A stretch of 64,000 nucleotides of DNA from Noviherbaspirillum suwonense (GCF_900182955.1 NZ_FXUL01000026.1:24855-88854); one strand, 5' to 3'. Shown: positions 26,931 to 35,721, counted from the first letter of the stretch. Numbers and translations are program-made. Notes: generated by a model from the sequence alone, not told the origin.

Positions 26931-28064
26931 TCAACGGCGGCGCGCCCGGAACTCTTCCATGAACGACACCAGGGTCTCCACCGCAGAAATCGTCAACCCA
27001 TTGTAGAGGGACGCCCGGATGCCGCCGACGCTGCGGTGGCCGGCGAGTCCCGACATGCCGGCGTGTGCCGCGGCGGCCAGGAATTGCGACTCTAACTCCG
27101 GAGAAGACAGGGTGAACGCCACATTCATCTTGGAGCGGTCGCTTCGATGCGCGCGCGCCTGATAGAAATCGCAACTGCGGTCAAGCGCCTGGTAGAGCAT
27201 GTCCGCCTTGGCAGTATTGATGCGGTCCATTGCGTCAAGCCCGCCGATCTCGTCGCGCAGCCAGCGGGTGACCAGCAGGATGACGTAAATGGCGAACACC
27301 GGCGGCGTATTGAAAATCGAGTGCGCCTTGATCTGGGCGCGGTAGTCGAGAAAACCGGGCAAGTCGGTCGGCGCGCCATCCAGCAGCTCATCCTTGACAA
27401 CGACCACGGTGACACCGGCCGGGCCGATGTTCTTCTGCGCGTGCGCGTAGATCAGCGAAAACCGATCGAACTCGCCCGGGCCGGCCAGGAAGTCCGAAGA
27501 CATGTCGCATATCCGCGGCACGTCGTCGCGCCCAATGACACGGTGGAACTGCAGGCCTTCCACAGTTTCGTTCGACGCATAGTGCAGGTAAGGCGCGTCG
27601 ACACTGAAATCGAGTTCATCGTCCTTCGGCAGCCGGGTAAAGCCCATGTCCTCGCCGCTCCAGAGCATCCGCACTGGCCCTTCGCGCTGCGCTTCCGGGA
27701 TGGCCTTGCCGGTCCAGTAACCCGTATGCAGGTATTCGGCAGCATATTCCTTTCCTCGCAAAAGCGTCATCGGCACCATCGAAAACTGCTGTGTGGCGCC
27801 GCCCTGGAGGAACAGGACGTGATAATTTGACGAAAGTCCCATCAGGCTGCGGATATTCGATTCCAGCTCGGCCACCACGCCGGCGAACCAGTCCGAGCGG
27901 TGGCTGATGCCCAGAATGGACAAGCCCACTTCCGGCACCGCAATAATCGATTCCTGCACCTGCTGCAAGACGCTTTCAGGCAGCGCACCGGGGCCGCCGG
28001 AAAAGTTCAGGCTGTTGCGGCGATTGGCCGGTGAGGAAATCATGGGCAGTCGATCGATTTTCAT
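26931..28064 (-). CDS. serC: Phosphoserine aminotransferase
   Basis: A 377-residue class V PLP aminotransferase that converts 3-phosphohydroxypyruvate to phosphoserine in serine (and pyridoxal) synthesis. NFSGGPGALPESVLQQVQE at the N-terminus, GGATQQFSMVPMTLL and the PLP lysine (about Lys211) in YAHAQKNIGPAGVT are diagnostic, as is GLAGHRSVGGIRASLYNG at the end. Start is ambiguous among 28076, 28064 and 28043; the last begins closest to the usual SerC N-terminus. It is an unexpected housekeeping gene inside a flagellar block; no pdxB, pheA or aroA gene, its usual neighbours, is nearby. Confidence 0.93.
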   Translation of the reverse strand: MKIDRLPMISSPANRRNSLNFSGGPGALPESVLQQVQESIIAVPEVGLSILGISHRSDWFAGVVAELESNIRSLMGLSSNYHVLFLQGGATQQFSMVPMTLLRGKEYAAEYLHTGYWTGKAIPEAQREGPVRMLWSGEDMGFTRLPKDDELDFSVDAPYLHYASNETVEGLQFHRVIGRDDVPRICDMSSDFLAGPGEFDRFSLIYAHAQKNIGPAGVTVVVVKDELLDGAPTDLPGFLDYRAQIKAHSIFNTPPVFAIYVILLVTRWLRDEIGGLDAMDRINTAKADMLYQALDRSCDFYQARAHRSDRSKMNVAFTLSSPELESQFLAAAAHAGMSGLAGHRSVGGIRASLYNGLTISAVETLVSFMEEFRARRR

Positions 28065-28519
28065 AAGGGCGAGCATAGCTCGTCGCCCGCATGCCCATTC
28101 TCGAAAACAAGAGGGTATTCATTACGTTGATTTCGGCATGCCGGCAGCCATAGGTAAACGGGTGCAATTGGCTTTTAACGCCTTGCTGAATCGACCGGCG
28201 TATCCGAGCACATTGTAATCAGGTACGAGTTGAAAAATTGTCAGCATCATCCACACACGGTTGCACAAGTAAATCTGCGTCAGCCTTGACAGTCGTGGCG
28301 CCGTTTTCCCCGCGCAGCCGAGCAGCCCGCAAAGGACGTACCCCAAAGCTGGCGAAGCCAACAAGTTCAAGGCCAGGCTGACCGGAAAATTGTCCGCTCG
28401 AAAGGCTATTGCCCGTGCCTGCCGCCGTCATTGCAGCAGGATTTGTAAGCACTTCCCAACAGATGCCATCGGAAACGGTCGCCGCTGTTGCCGTTATTTG
28501 GATCGATCCGCCTCAGCTG
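28065..28519. other. Spacer between serC and ATP-grasp gene
   Basis: A ~450-bp divergent intergenic stretch with no supported gene. A GCCGTTAT sequence near 28490 resembles a sigma-28 -10 but lacks a matching TAAA at the right distance. Confidence 0.4.
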
Positions 28520-28542
28520 ATAGATAATCCCCCATTATCTAT
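28520..28542 (+). repeat. AT-rich inverted repeat upstream of ATP-grasp gene
   Basis: ATAGATAAT and ATTATCTAT form a perfect 9-bp stem with a CCCCC loop, 37 bp before the ATP-grasp gene start. It could be an operator or a leader-RNA hairpin. No T-run follows. Confidence 0.45.
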
Positions 28543-28579
28543 TTCATGCTGGCGCCGATCGCTGGCCAGCGAACCCATC

Positions 28580-29797
28580 ATGACCGAATTCGTCGAGAAT
28601 ACCTACCAGCCGCTTGGCATGGCCGCGATCATGCGCCATGCCTTCAGTGGCGAGAGCATGCTGCCGCTGTCGGACAAGATCATTGCCCATCTCAACACCT
28701 GGCAGGAAGATGCCAATGCGATGATGGACCTGTCGCTGATTTTGCAGATGACCGGGCACCACGATGTGGGTATGGCCATGCTGAATCAGGCCTTGTCGCT
28801 GCAGCAGGTGTTTACGCCCATTCCAGCCAGGCCCGGCCAGCTCCGGGTGACGGTGTTCATGGCGGCTGGCGACCTGATGGCGAATACACCGATCGAGCTG
28901 CTGGTCGAAAATAGCGACATCGCTCTGACGCTCGTCTATATCGGCGAGAACATTCCGGTCGTGAAGGACCTGCCGCCTTGCGACCTGATGTTTACCGCCG
29001 TCGGCCATGCGCCTGAGAACGCCGCAGTGCTATCCAGGTTGGCCCAGACTCTAGGCCATTACCCGCAAGCGTACGACATCGTGAATCACCCGGAGCGTAT
29101 CGCCATGCTTGCGCGCGACAGTGCCAGCAAGCTGCTGCGCGACATACCGGGGCTTATAATGCCGCCGACCGTACTGGCCCAACGTCATGCCCTGACTGTG
29201 ATCGCCGCAGGCGAACAGCGCCTGGAGATGGTATCGCCGGGCGTGGACTTCCCGGTGATCATCCGCCCGGCAAACTCGCATGCCGGAAAGGACCTCGAAA
29301 GGATTGACGCCGCGCCCGAGCTGGCGGCCTACCTTGCGGTTGTCCAAGCAGACGATTTCTACATCGCGCCTTTCATCGACTACAGCAGCGCCGACGGCCA
29401 ATTCCGGAAATACCGGGTCATTCTGGTGGAGGGCAGGCCCTTCCTGGCGCACGTGGGAATCTCGTCTCACTGGATGGTCCACTACCTCAATGCCGGCATG
29501 GCGGAGAACGCCGAAAAGCGCACCGAGGAAGCCAGGACGATGGAATCCTTCGGTACCGGCTTTTCTCTGCGCCACGGGGCTGCATTGGCCGCCGTTGCGG
29601 AACGCACGCAGCTTGCCTATGTCGGCGTCGACTGCGCCGAGACGCGGGAAGGCAAGCTGCTGATCTTCGAAGTGGACAGCAACATGGTGGTGCATGACCT
29701 TGATTCGCCCGAGCTCTATCCGTACAAGCATGCGCATATGCAGAAACTATTTTCCGCATTCGAAGGCATGTTGAAGGCCCAGTCGCAATCTCGTTGA
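28580..29797 (+). CDS. ATP-grasp/RimK-like protein with N-terminal helical region
   Basis: A 405-residue protein. The C-terminal part looks like a degenerate ATP-grasp fold: FPVIIRPANSHAGKDLERI (the ATP-binding lysine region), FRKYRVILVEGRPFLAHVGI, and YVGVDCAETREGKLLIFEVD, where the E-x-D/N pattern would bind metal. The first ~120 residues (DKIIAHLNTWQEDANAMMDL, HHDVGMAMLNQAL) are helical and resemble a TPR-like pair. I cannot assign a substrate; ligases of this type add amino acids to peptides or small molecules. Start at 28580 is taken because a longer frame has an atypical leader. Its position between fliC and fliB suggests, but does not prove, a role in flagellin modification. Confidence 0.7.
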   Translation: MTEFVENTYQPLGMAAIMRHAFSGESMLPLSDKIIAHLNTWQEDANAMMDLSLILQMTGHHDVGMAMLNQALSLQQVFTPIPARPGQLRVTVFMAAGDLMANTPIELLVENSDIALTLVYIGENIPVVKDLPPCDLMFTAVGHAPENAAVLSRLAQTLGHYPQAYDIVNHPERIAMLARDSASKLLRDIPGLIMPPTVLAQRHALTVIAAGEQRLEMVSPGVDFPVIIRPANSHAGKDLERIDAAPELAAYLAVVQADDFYIAPFIDYSSADGQFRKYRVILVEGRPFLAHVGISSHWMVHYLNAGMAENAEKRTEEARTMESFGTGFSLRHGAALAAVAERTQLAYVGVDCAETREGKLLIFEVDSNMVVHDLDSPELYPYKHAHMQKLFSAFEGMLKAQSQSR

Positions 29798-29887
29798 GCC
29801 GCGGATAACAAGCTGGCGTGATTCCATGTAATCGTGCGCATTTACTGCCGTGCCCGATACCGCCGGCTCCGCAACTTGATCCTTCCG
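29798..29887. other. Start of 363-bp gap between ATP-grasp gene and fliB
   Basis: The gap 29798-30160 lies between convergent genes. It holds the 13-bp inverted repeat listed next and otherwise nothing that can be supported. Confidence 0.4.
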
Positions 29888-29924
29888 GGCTCATTGGAGC
29901 GAACGCAGTCTGCTCCAATGAGCC
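29888..29924. repeat. Long perfect inverted repeat between convergent genes
   Basis: GGCTCATTGGAGC and GCTCCAATGAGCC are perfect 13-bp arms separated by 11 bp. The position suits a bidirectional terminator, but no T-run follows on either strand. A protein-binding or mobile-element origin is also possible. Confidence 0.5.
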
Positions 29925-30160
29925 TGCCAGCGGCGCACTACGACGTCTCGACGGCATCCGTGCGGTGGCGTGCCTGCCCGTACTCTGTCACTTAGTTACT
30001 TTACCTACGGCTCGCTCCAGGATAGTCCGTCACGCATACGCTCTGGACGACCTCGGCGCACTCGTGCAAGCTCAGGGACTTGCCATCCAGTTCTCCCGAT
30101 GGCAATCGTATGTCGTCTGCCTTCCTGGATGATAAACCTGCGGCACATCTCATTCACCAA

Positions 30161-31399
30161 TCAGGTTCGCAAGAATCCATACACCTTTTCCAGCCTGGCC
30201 CAGCCGCTGTTCCTGAGCGCCTTGTTCACGTTGGCTGCAAAATTCGCATCATGCTGGAAGCATCGGCAATATACCTGGACCGTGCGCACCATCGCATCCG
30301 CATCCGGCAGCGCTCCGTCGGTATTGCACTGGGCCGCAAGGACCATTCGCAGCAGGCCAAACCGCGATACCAGCTGCAGATAAGCGTCGTACGGTGTCGT
30401 GCCAAAAAATGGGAAAAGGTCGCGGAACATCTCGTTCAGAATGTAGTTCTCGAGCAGGTGGGGGGCCGCCTGCAACGCCTCCGGTAGAAGCGCTATACCG
30501 CTGCTGTAGCGCTCGACCATCTGCTCGATGGCAATGGCCTCATCCACCCTGTCCGCGCCAAATCCGGCCGCGATCGCGCTGAAAACCTGGCGCTGGGAAT
30601 CCGACGTCCCGCCGGCTTTCTTCAATTGCCATAGCGACGCAAACACGCGACCTTGAAGTTCATGGTTGGGCTGCATCCCCGCCAGTGCATCGATTGCCAT
30701 GCCGTTTTCGATCATCTCGACAAAACCATTCAGCAGCGCCGCTACGCCGCCCTGCCCTTCCGCGGCCAGCGTCGTCGTCAAACTCTCGCAGAAGGTGCCG
30801 AGAATAGCCAGTTTTTGCCAGAGTTCCATGCCGGCGGTGCGCATCAGCTGCAGGCAGAAGATACGGATCTCGTTCATTGCATCGACCGACAACCCGTTTT
30901 TCGACTTCATGTCACTGACCATATCGGGCCGAACTGTAATCTCCGCTTCGACAAAATCAAAGGCATCTGCATGCAGGAGTGCCTGGCGGGCCGCTTCGGG
31001 GCAGGACAGCGTCAGCGCCTGCTCATGATTGCCTGCGAAAGTACGGGAGCTTCTCGGAAAGGTAAAACAGGTATTGGACAGGTAGCTCTCGTTCATATTC
31101 TTTTGCACGGAACACAGGCTGTCCTGCAGCATTGGGCAATTATGCGTGCCCGGTTCAAGTTCGAAGCGCGCATAGTTGCCGTCGCTTCCCTGGCTGCGTA
31201 TGCGCGTCACGTTCTTCGCCAGCAGCGTCGATACTGCCGGATTCCTGGTCTGCCGATAGGCGTTGAAGGTTTTCTTGTCGACCGTTACCCGCCACCCTGC
31301 GCAGCAAGTGTCCGGGCAGGCCGATCCGACACAATTGAAGCGGCTGACATACTGCGGCACCAGCGCAGGGAGCTTACGAGTGAGATGGAGAACATTCAT
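30161..31399 (-). CDS. fliB: Flagellin lysine-N-methylase (FliB)
   Basis: A 412-residue protein of the FliB family, which methylates lysines of flagellin. The N-terminal motif FNCVGSACPDTCCAGWRV holds Cys23, Cys28, Cys32 and Cys33, followed by HNCPMLQDSLCSV and NTCFTFPR, a cysteine set thought to bind an iron-sulfur cluster; the rest is helical. Start at 31399 (MNVLHLTRKLPALVPQY) is the usual FliB beginning; a 21-residue longer frame is possible and neither has a strong ribosome-binding site. The gene sits between fliC and flgL on the same strand, in line with modification of the adjacent flagellin, which has Lys residues in its variable region. Confidence 0.92.
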   Translation of the reverse strand: MNVLHLTRKLPALVPQYVSRFNCVGSACPDTCCAGWRVTVDKKTFNAYRQTRNPAVSTLLAKNVTRIRSQGSDGNYARFELEPGTHNCPMLQDSLCSVQKNMNESYLSNTCFTFPRSSRTFAGNHEQALTLSCPEAARQALLHADAFDFVEAEITVRPDMVSDMKSKNGLSVDAMNEIRIFCLQLMRTAGMELWQKLAILGTFCESLTTTLAAEGQGGVAALLNGFVEMIENGMAIDALAGMQPNHELQGRVFASLWQLKKAGGTSDSQRQVFSAIAAGFGADRVDEAIAIEQMVERYSSGIALLPEALQAAPHLLENYILNEMFRDLFPFFGTTPYDAYLQLVSRFGLLRMVLAAQCNTDGALPDADAMVRTVQVYCRCFQHDANFAANVNKALRNSGWARLEKVYGFLRT

Positions 31400-31690
31400 A
31401 GTGGTAGAGCCAATGTAATGAGGAATAAGGTATCGCTTTGCCAAACCCATTATTCCAGCCACATCGCGATTCCCATACGGAGAAAAGCAGCGCCAATCGA
31501 GCCTATCTTTGCGGCTGAAGGCATCGATGCGGGTGGAAGATGGAATGGCGACGAATGCGGCATTAGAATAACGACATCGTTATTTTCCTTAATTGGGTTG
31601 GCAATAACAGTTGCCAGCGCTGCGACAATCTTTCCGCGAGAAAAGGTCAGAAGCCGAGATCCTTTTAAATTGGAGCTGCAAAGTGAACCG

Positions 31691-32200
31691 TCAGCCCAAC
31701 AGCGTCCTGCCCATTTCAAACCGCTGCGACCAGTACCGGTTGCTCATCTTGTCGACCCTGACCTTGCCGCGACTGCTAGGCGCGTGAATGAACTGCCCGT
31801 CGCCAAGGTAGATTCCGATATGCGAAAAGGGGCTGCCCAGGGTGTTGAAAAACACCAGGTCGCCGGAACGCAGATTCTGTACTGATACCTGCCTTCCCTG
31901 GCGCGCCAGCGTTGCCGCATTGCCCTTCAACGGCATGTCGACCGCATGCGTATAGACAAAAGTCACGAGGCCCGAACAATCCAGCCCAGCGGTCGGATTC
32001 TTGCCGCCAAAGGTGTAGTGGGTTTTAAGAAGCATCAGGGAAAACATGACCACTTCCTGGCCAAGACGCGAAGCGTTGCCCTCATGTCCAACGATTTCCG
32101 ACTTCATGCTTGGCACCGGCGTATATGCGGAAGGTTCCGGCGGTACGGTCCCACAACCAACGACAGTAAACAGCAGGGTGGCGGAGATGGCTTGTTTCAT
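31691..32200 (-). CDS. NlpC/P60 family lipoprotein
   Basis: A 169-residue cell-wall hydrolase. Residues 1-15 form a lipoprotein signal with lipobox VVGC, and the NlpC/P60 domain follows with catalytic Cys in LDCSGLV and His in FSHIGIYLG. It would cleave within peptide stems of peptidoglycan from the periplasmic face of a membrane. The start at 32200 is taken because it begins the signal peptide. The frame continues open upstream for another 144 codons without a stop, an oddity treated separately. It lies between fliB and flgL; a role in opening the wall for the flagellum is possible but this family has many general uses. Confidence 0.85.
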   Translation of the reverse strand: MKQAISATLLFTVVGCGTVPPEPSAYTPVPSMKSEIVGHEGNASRLGQEVVMFSLMLLKTHYTFGGKNPTAGLDCSGLVTFVYTHAVDMPLKGNAATLARQGRQVSVQNLRSGDLVFFNTLGSPFSHIGIYLGDGQFIHAPSSRGKVRVDKMSNRYWSQRFEMGRTLLG

Positions 32201-32632
32201 GATGAATGGCTGCCTCGGTCCAGGCGGACGGGAAACGTCCAGGACGTCCGAGAGCGCGCCGGGCGCTTTGGCAAGGCCAATATCGCGTTGGGAGCGGCCG
32301 GCCGCTAATTCGGCTATCAGGGTTGCAAACTCCGCCGCGGGCACGGTCGGCACGTGGGTCTGCGGGTCGATCCGCTGGCCGACTGTGGCACGGACGGAGT
32401 CGCCTGCTCGATCATTGAAGGCGCTGGCGTCGCCATTTAATCCCTTGGCGATCACCATGGATTTCCCGCCATTCCAAACGGCGCCATCCAACCGTGTCGT
32501 CGTGACGCTCAACGGCGCGCCCTCTCCTTTTCCTGATAACTTTTCGACGCAAAGCGTTGCGGTAAATAATTCTCCTGCAGTCAACATCATCGCCTTCATC
32601 ATTGCCGTCGATCGAATCCCGATGCCGCCCAT
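32201..32632 (-). other. Open frame continuous with the NlpC gene, unassigned
   Basis: A 432-bp open stretch in frame with the NlpC/P60 gene and without stop codons, with possible starts at 32632, 32602 and 32599 (MMLTAGELFTATLCVEK). Codon use looks protein-like, but no family is recognised and the downstream signal peptide argues against one long protein. It may be a small gene whose stop was lost, or chance. The whole 485-bp interval 32201-32685 has no better call. Confidence 0.25.
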
Positions 32633-32685
32633 GCTTACCCTGGCGCAGGAAGCTGAATTGGCGAGCCTGTTCAGCCGTTCGCGAA

Positions 32686-33894
32686 TCAGATGTAATTGAA
32701 TAGGGAAAGGCCCGAGACCTTGGCGAAGCTCTGCTGCGATGCCTGGAGGATGGTCTGCTTCTGGGTGAGGTCGGATATCGCCTTTACATAGTCCAGGTCC
32801 CGGATGCCGGAAAGCTGGCTGGCGTAATTCAGATCGCGCGCCGACCCTTCGTCGTCGAGCGATTCGATTTCTTGCAGTCGTGCGCCGCTGCTTGCCCGGA
32901 CCGCCAGAATGTGATCAAGTGCGCTATCCATGTTGTCGCCGGCGACTTGCATGCCGTACCTCAGCTTGGCCGCGCCATCTGTCGTGCCGGATACCGGCGT
33001 TTCCAACAGGTTGATCACGTCGTCGAGCGTCTTGAACATGCTCTGATTGCGAACGGGCGAAATAGTGACTGTGTCGTTGTCGACCGCCGTGCCCGCGATC
33101 GTCATTTCCATGCCGGCCGCCTGGATGGGCTGGCCGCTTACATAGGGGCCGGACGCCACCGGTGATGCCTTGTTCGGATCACTGGTGACGTCGAACATCG
33201 TGTAAGTCGTGCCGCCGTTTGAGAAGGCAACTTCGTACTGGTGGCCGGCCTTCGCATGGCTCTTGTCGGTCACGGTCACGCTAGAGAGCGTCGCGCCGCC
33301 CGTGCCGCTAGTGCTGCTCTGGAAAACCGACTTCGCCGGCACGTTCATGAAAACCGCGTCGCCCGCGTCATTCGACGCGAGCTGGCGAGCGGTACCGACC
33401 TGAAGCAGTTTCTGGCCGCTGTCGCCGTTGTAGCTTACCGTACCGCCATTGCCACTGAACGGCGCTGCATCATCCTTGAAGCCGGCGAATAGATAATTGC
33501 CAGCGCCGTCCACGCTGTTTGCCAGTCCGGTCAATTCTTCCATACGACTCCGCATCTCGATGGCGAAGGTTTTGCGATCGGCGTCGCTCAGGGTGCCATT
33601 GCCGGCGGCAACCACCTTGGCGCGCACGTCCTGTATTAATTCGGTTGCACTCTGCAAAACACCTTCCTGCACGCTCAATGCATTTTTTGCACTAATCCGG
33701 GAATCCGCGTTTTGTGCATTCATCGCCTGGCCATGGGTCAGGTCGAGCGACTTGGCTGCGCCCAGCGGGTCATCGGACGGCGTGAGGATCCGCAGGCCGG
33801 TTGCCAGCTGCTGCTGAATCCGGGACAACTGCGATTGGTTGTCATTCATCCGGTTCACGCTGTTGGCATACATGGAGCTGGTGCTGATACGCAT
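32686..33894 (-). CDS. flgL: Flagellar hook-associated protein 3 (FlgL)
   Basis: A 402-residue hook-filament junction protein. MRISTSSMYANSVNRMNDNQ and RIQQQLATGLRILTPSDDPLGAA are the conserved N-terminal D0/D1 part, and DYVKAISDLTQKQTILQASQ with SFAKVSGLSLFNYI the C-terminal part. FlgL joins FlgK to the filament. A sigma-28 promoter match lies ~30 bp before the ATG, so it is transcribed on its own rather than from flgK, which is ~10 kb downstream in the same direction. Confidence 0.96.
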   Translation of the reverse strand: MRISTSSMYANSVNRMNDNQSQLSRIQQQLATGLRILTPSDDPLGAAKSLDLTHGQAMNAQNADSRISAKNALSVQEGVLQSATELIQDVRAKVVAAGNGTLSDADRKTFAIEMRSRMEELTGLANSVDGAGNYLFAGFKDDAAPFSGNGGTVSYNGDSGQKLLQVGTARQLASNDAGDAVFMNVPAKSVFQSSTSGTGGATLSSVTVTDKSHAKAGHQYEVAFSNGGTTYTMFDVTSDPNKASPVASGPYVSGQPIQAAGMEMTIAGTAVDNDTVTISPVRNQSMFKTLDDVINLLETPVSGTTDGAAKLRYGMQVAGDNMDSALDHILAVRASSGARLQEIESLDDEGSARDLNYASQLSGIRDLDYVKAISDLTQKQTILQASQQSFAKVSGLSLFNYI

Positions 33895-33921
33895 AGTGGT
33901 TCCCTCATAGCATTACTTTTC

Positions 33922-33948
33922 TTACGGCAATTTTTTATAATACTTTAA
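33922..33948 (-). promoter_or_regulatory. Sigma-28 (FliA) promoter of flgL
   Basis: On the minus strand TAAA, 15 bases, GCCGTAAG; the -35 and the GCCG of the -10 match the FliA pattern fully. It ends 28 bp before the flgL ATG. Confidence 0.72.
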
Positions 33949-34535
33949 ACAAAAAACTGTCGCAGGCCGAACTAAGAGGGATTTTCTGCCCAGTTCCACC
34001 TTTCTTAGGTTGGGCCGGATGGGCATGGGCGGTGTTGTGAACAGTTACGTCTGTAGCATGGAAAATCGGCACCAGAGGCTAAACGGTAGATTCCAAATTG
34101 GCAACTTTTGCATTGTTTTTGCAGCCGGTAACATTCCACTGAAATTCAGAAAATTGCATTTGAAAATGAATACAGCGATGGGGATATGAACTCTGTTGAC
34201 CAGAAATGGGTGGTCGCCCGGCCTTACCCTTTATATGTTCATGTCACAAACAATCATTTTGTGCGGGCCATCTGCGCTTAGCGTATTTGGATCGCGTTGT
34301 GCTTCCTGTCCAGAACAACACGAACCACACGAACCTGGCTGAACTTTTAGTCGTGACACTGCGCAAGGGACTTATATAAAAAAGCGTTTCCCTCCTCCGC
34401 TTGGCTTGGCGGCGCCACAGCCTCGATGCCGAGGCGGGAAGACCATCCATGTGTTCACATCGTTCCGTCGAAAAATCGGCGGACGCTGCTCAACGATGCC
34501 GATAGTGGTCCTGAATTTTCTGGTCCTCTTTTGAC
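33949..34535. other. Intergenic region between flgL and fliS
   Basis: About 590 bp of AT-richer DNA between the divergent flgL and fliS promoters. Short frames exist on the minus strand but none has a start site or family match. Nothing further supported. Confidence 0.45.
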
Positions 34536-34562
34536 TAAAGAATTTTCGGATCAATCCGTTAC
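34536..34562 (+). promoter_or_regulatory. Sigma-28 (FliA) promoter of fliS
   Basis: TAAA, 15 bases, TCCGTTAC on the plus strand, 50 bp before the fliS ATG. The -10 matches the local variant (xCCGTTAx) also seen upstream of flgK. Confidence 0.65.
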
Positions 34563-34611
34563 AGAAATATAACGCGCCAGTATGCGTAATTATTTTGCAA
34601 AGGATCTGATC

Positions 34612-35082
34612 ATGTTCGGTTCGTCTACTTCCCGCGGTGCCAGTGCCTATGCCAATGTCGGCATGGAATCCAGTCTGAATGGCGCTTCGCCGAATAAATT
34701 GACCATCATGTTATACGACGGCGCCATCGGCGCCATCAACATGGCTGCACTCTTCATGCGCGATCAGAAAATCGAGGAAAAGACCAAGAAGATTTCGCAT
34801 GCCATCCGCATCATCGACAGCGGCCTGCGTGCCTCGCTCGACAAGAAAGCCGGGGGCGAGATAGCCCAGTCCCTAGATGCGCTATACCAGTTCATGTCGA
34901 AGCGGCTGCTGTTGGCCAATCTCAAGGACGATCCAGTCATCCTGGAAGAAGTACGCTCCCTGCTGGCTGACCTGAAATCGGCCTGGGTAGGGCTTGAACA
35001 GCAAACGAGCATGTCGGGCACCCAATCGCTAGCCGCCCGGCCACAAGCCAGCGCCTACTTCAATACCGGCGTGGCGGCCTGA
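34612..35082 (+). CDS. fliS: Flagellin export chaperone FliS
   Basis: A 156-residue cytoplasmic chaperone that binds the C-terminus of flagellin before export. ASAYANVGMESSLNGASPNKLTIMLYDGAIGAI contains the conserved family core (Y..V..ES....P..L..MLYDGA). The helical remainder (KTKKISHAIRIIDSGLRASL, LLADLKSAWVG) is typical. The ATG at 34612 has AAGGAT upstream; a start ten codons earlier is less likely. It is alone on the plus strand with its own sigma-28 promoter, separated from fliD, its usual operon partner. Confidence 0.93.
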   Translation: MFGSSTSRGASAYANVGMESSLNGASPNKLTIMLYDGAIGAINMAALFMRDQKIEEKTKKISHAIRIIDSGLRASLDKKAGGEIAQSLDALYQFMSKRLLLANLKDDPVILEEVRSLLADLKSAWVGLEQQTSMSGTQSLAARPQASAYFNTGVAA

Positions 35083-35112
35083 TTCGACCTTACTCGCGAC
35101 CCGCGTTTGGCA
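35083..35112. other. Start of 690-bp gap after fliS
   Basis: The gap 35083-35772 holds the short reading frame at 35113-35262 and the hairpin at 35722-35749. No other gene can be supported; plus-strand frames there lack ribosome-binding sites. Confidence 0.4.
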
Positions 35113-35262
35113 CTAGTCCAGCGCGCGATGCCTGGCCAGCACCATGGCCACCGGGTCGCCGATCACCAAGGTCAGTTTTGTCGACAGCTTGTCGCCGCGT
35201 GCTGTGCGTGGCGGAAATCTGCACCGAGCCGAAGCGATCTCCATAAGACGAGCAGCATTCAT
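35113..35262 (-). CDS. Possible 49-residue small protein
   Basis: A short frame that begins ATG at 35262 behind a near-perfect Shine-Dalgarno (AAGGAGG, five-base spacing) and encodes MNAARLMEIASARCRFPPRT, continuing to GDPVAMVLARHRALD. The strong site is the main evidence. No family is recognised; it is basic and has one moderately hydrophobic segment near TLVIGDPVAMVLA. Confidence 0.4.
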   Translation of the reverse strand: MNAARLMEIASARCRFPPRTARGDKLSTKLTLVIGDPVAMVLARHRALD

Positions 35263-35721
35263 CACCACCTCCTTGTCGATGCGCCTGCCCCACGGTTCAT
35301 GTCATTCCGACCAAGGCCTAACGTCATGGCATTACACAGGCCTCGCCGTCGATTGAAGGCATGTGCCGGATTCGAGCCATGCGCCGACGACCACTGAAGT
35401 TACCTGAGTCGGTTCAAGCCGATTATGCTTATAACAATTGGGCACATCGCCTGCCGTTGGCGCACCAGGGTGCGCATGGCGGCAACTTAGGCAAAATTTG
35501 GTGGACGGTTGAACGCACGCTTGCATGGTCGCCCCGATTCTGGCGCTCGCGCGTACGCTATGGACGATTGCCTTCACTTTATGAAGTAGTTCTCCACGTC
35601 GGCTACGCCCTTATTTGCTGGCACGCTTGGAAAGCGCATTTTGTCAGGTGCTCCTGCACAAAATGGCATGCTGCCATTGACCGGCACATCATCGGCCGGC
35701 CACTGCAGTCCTGCACGAAGG

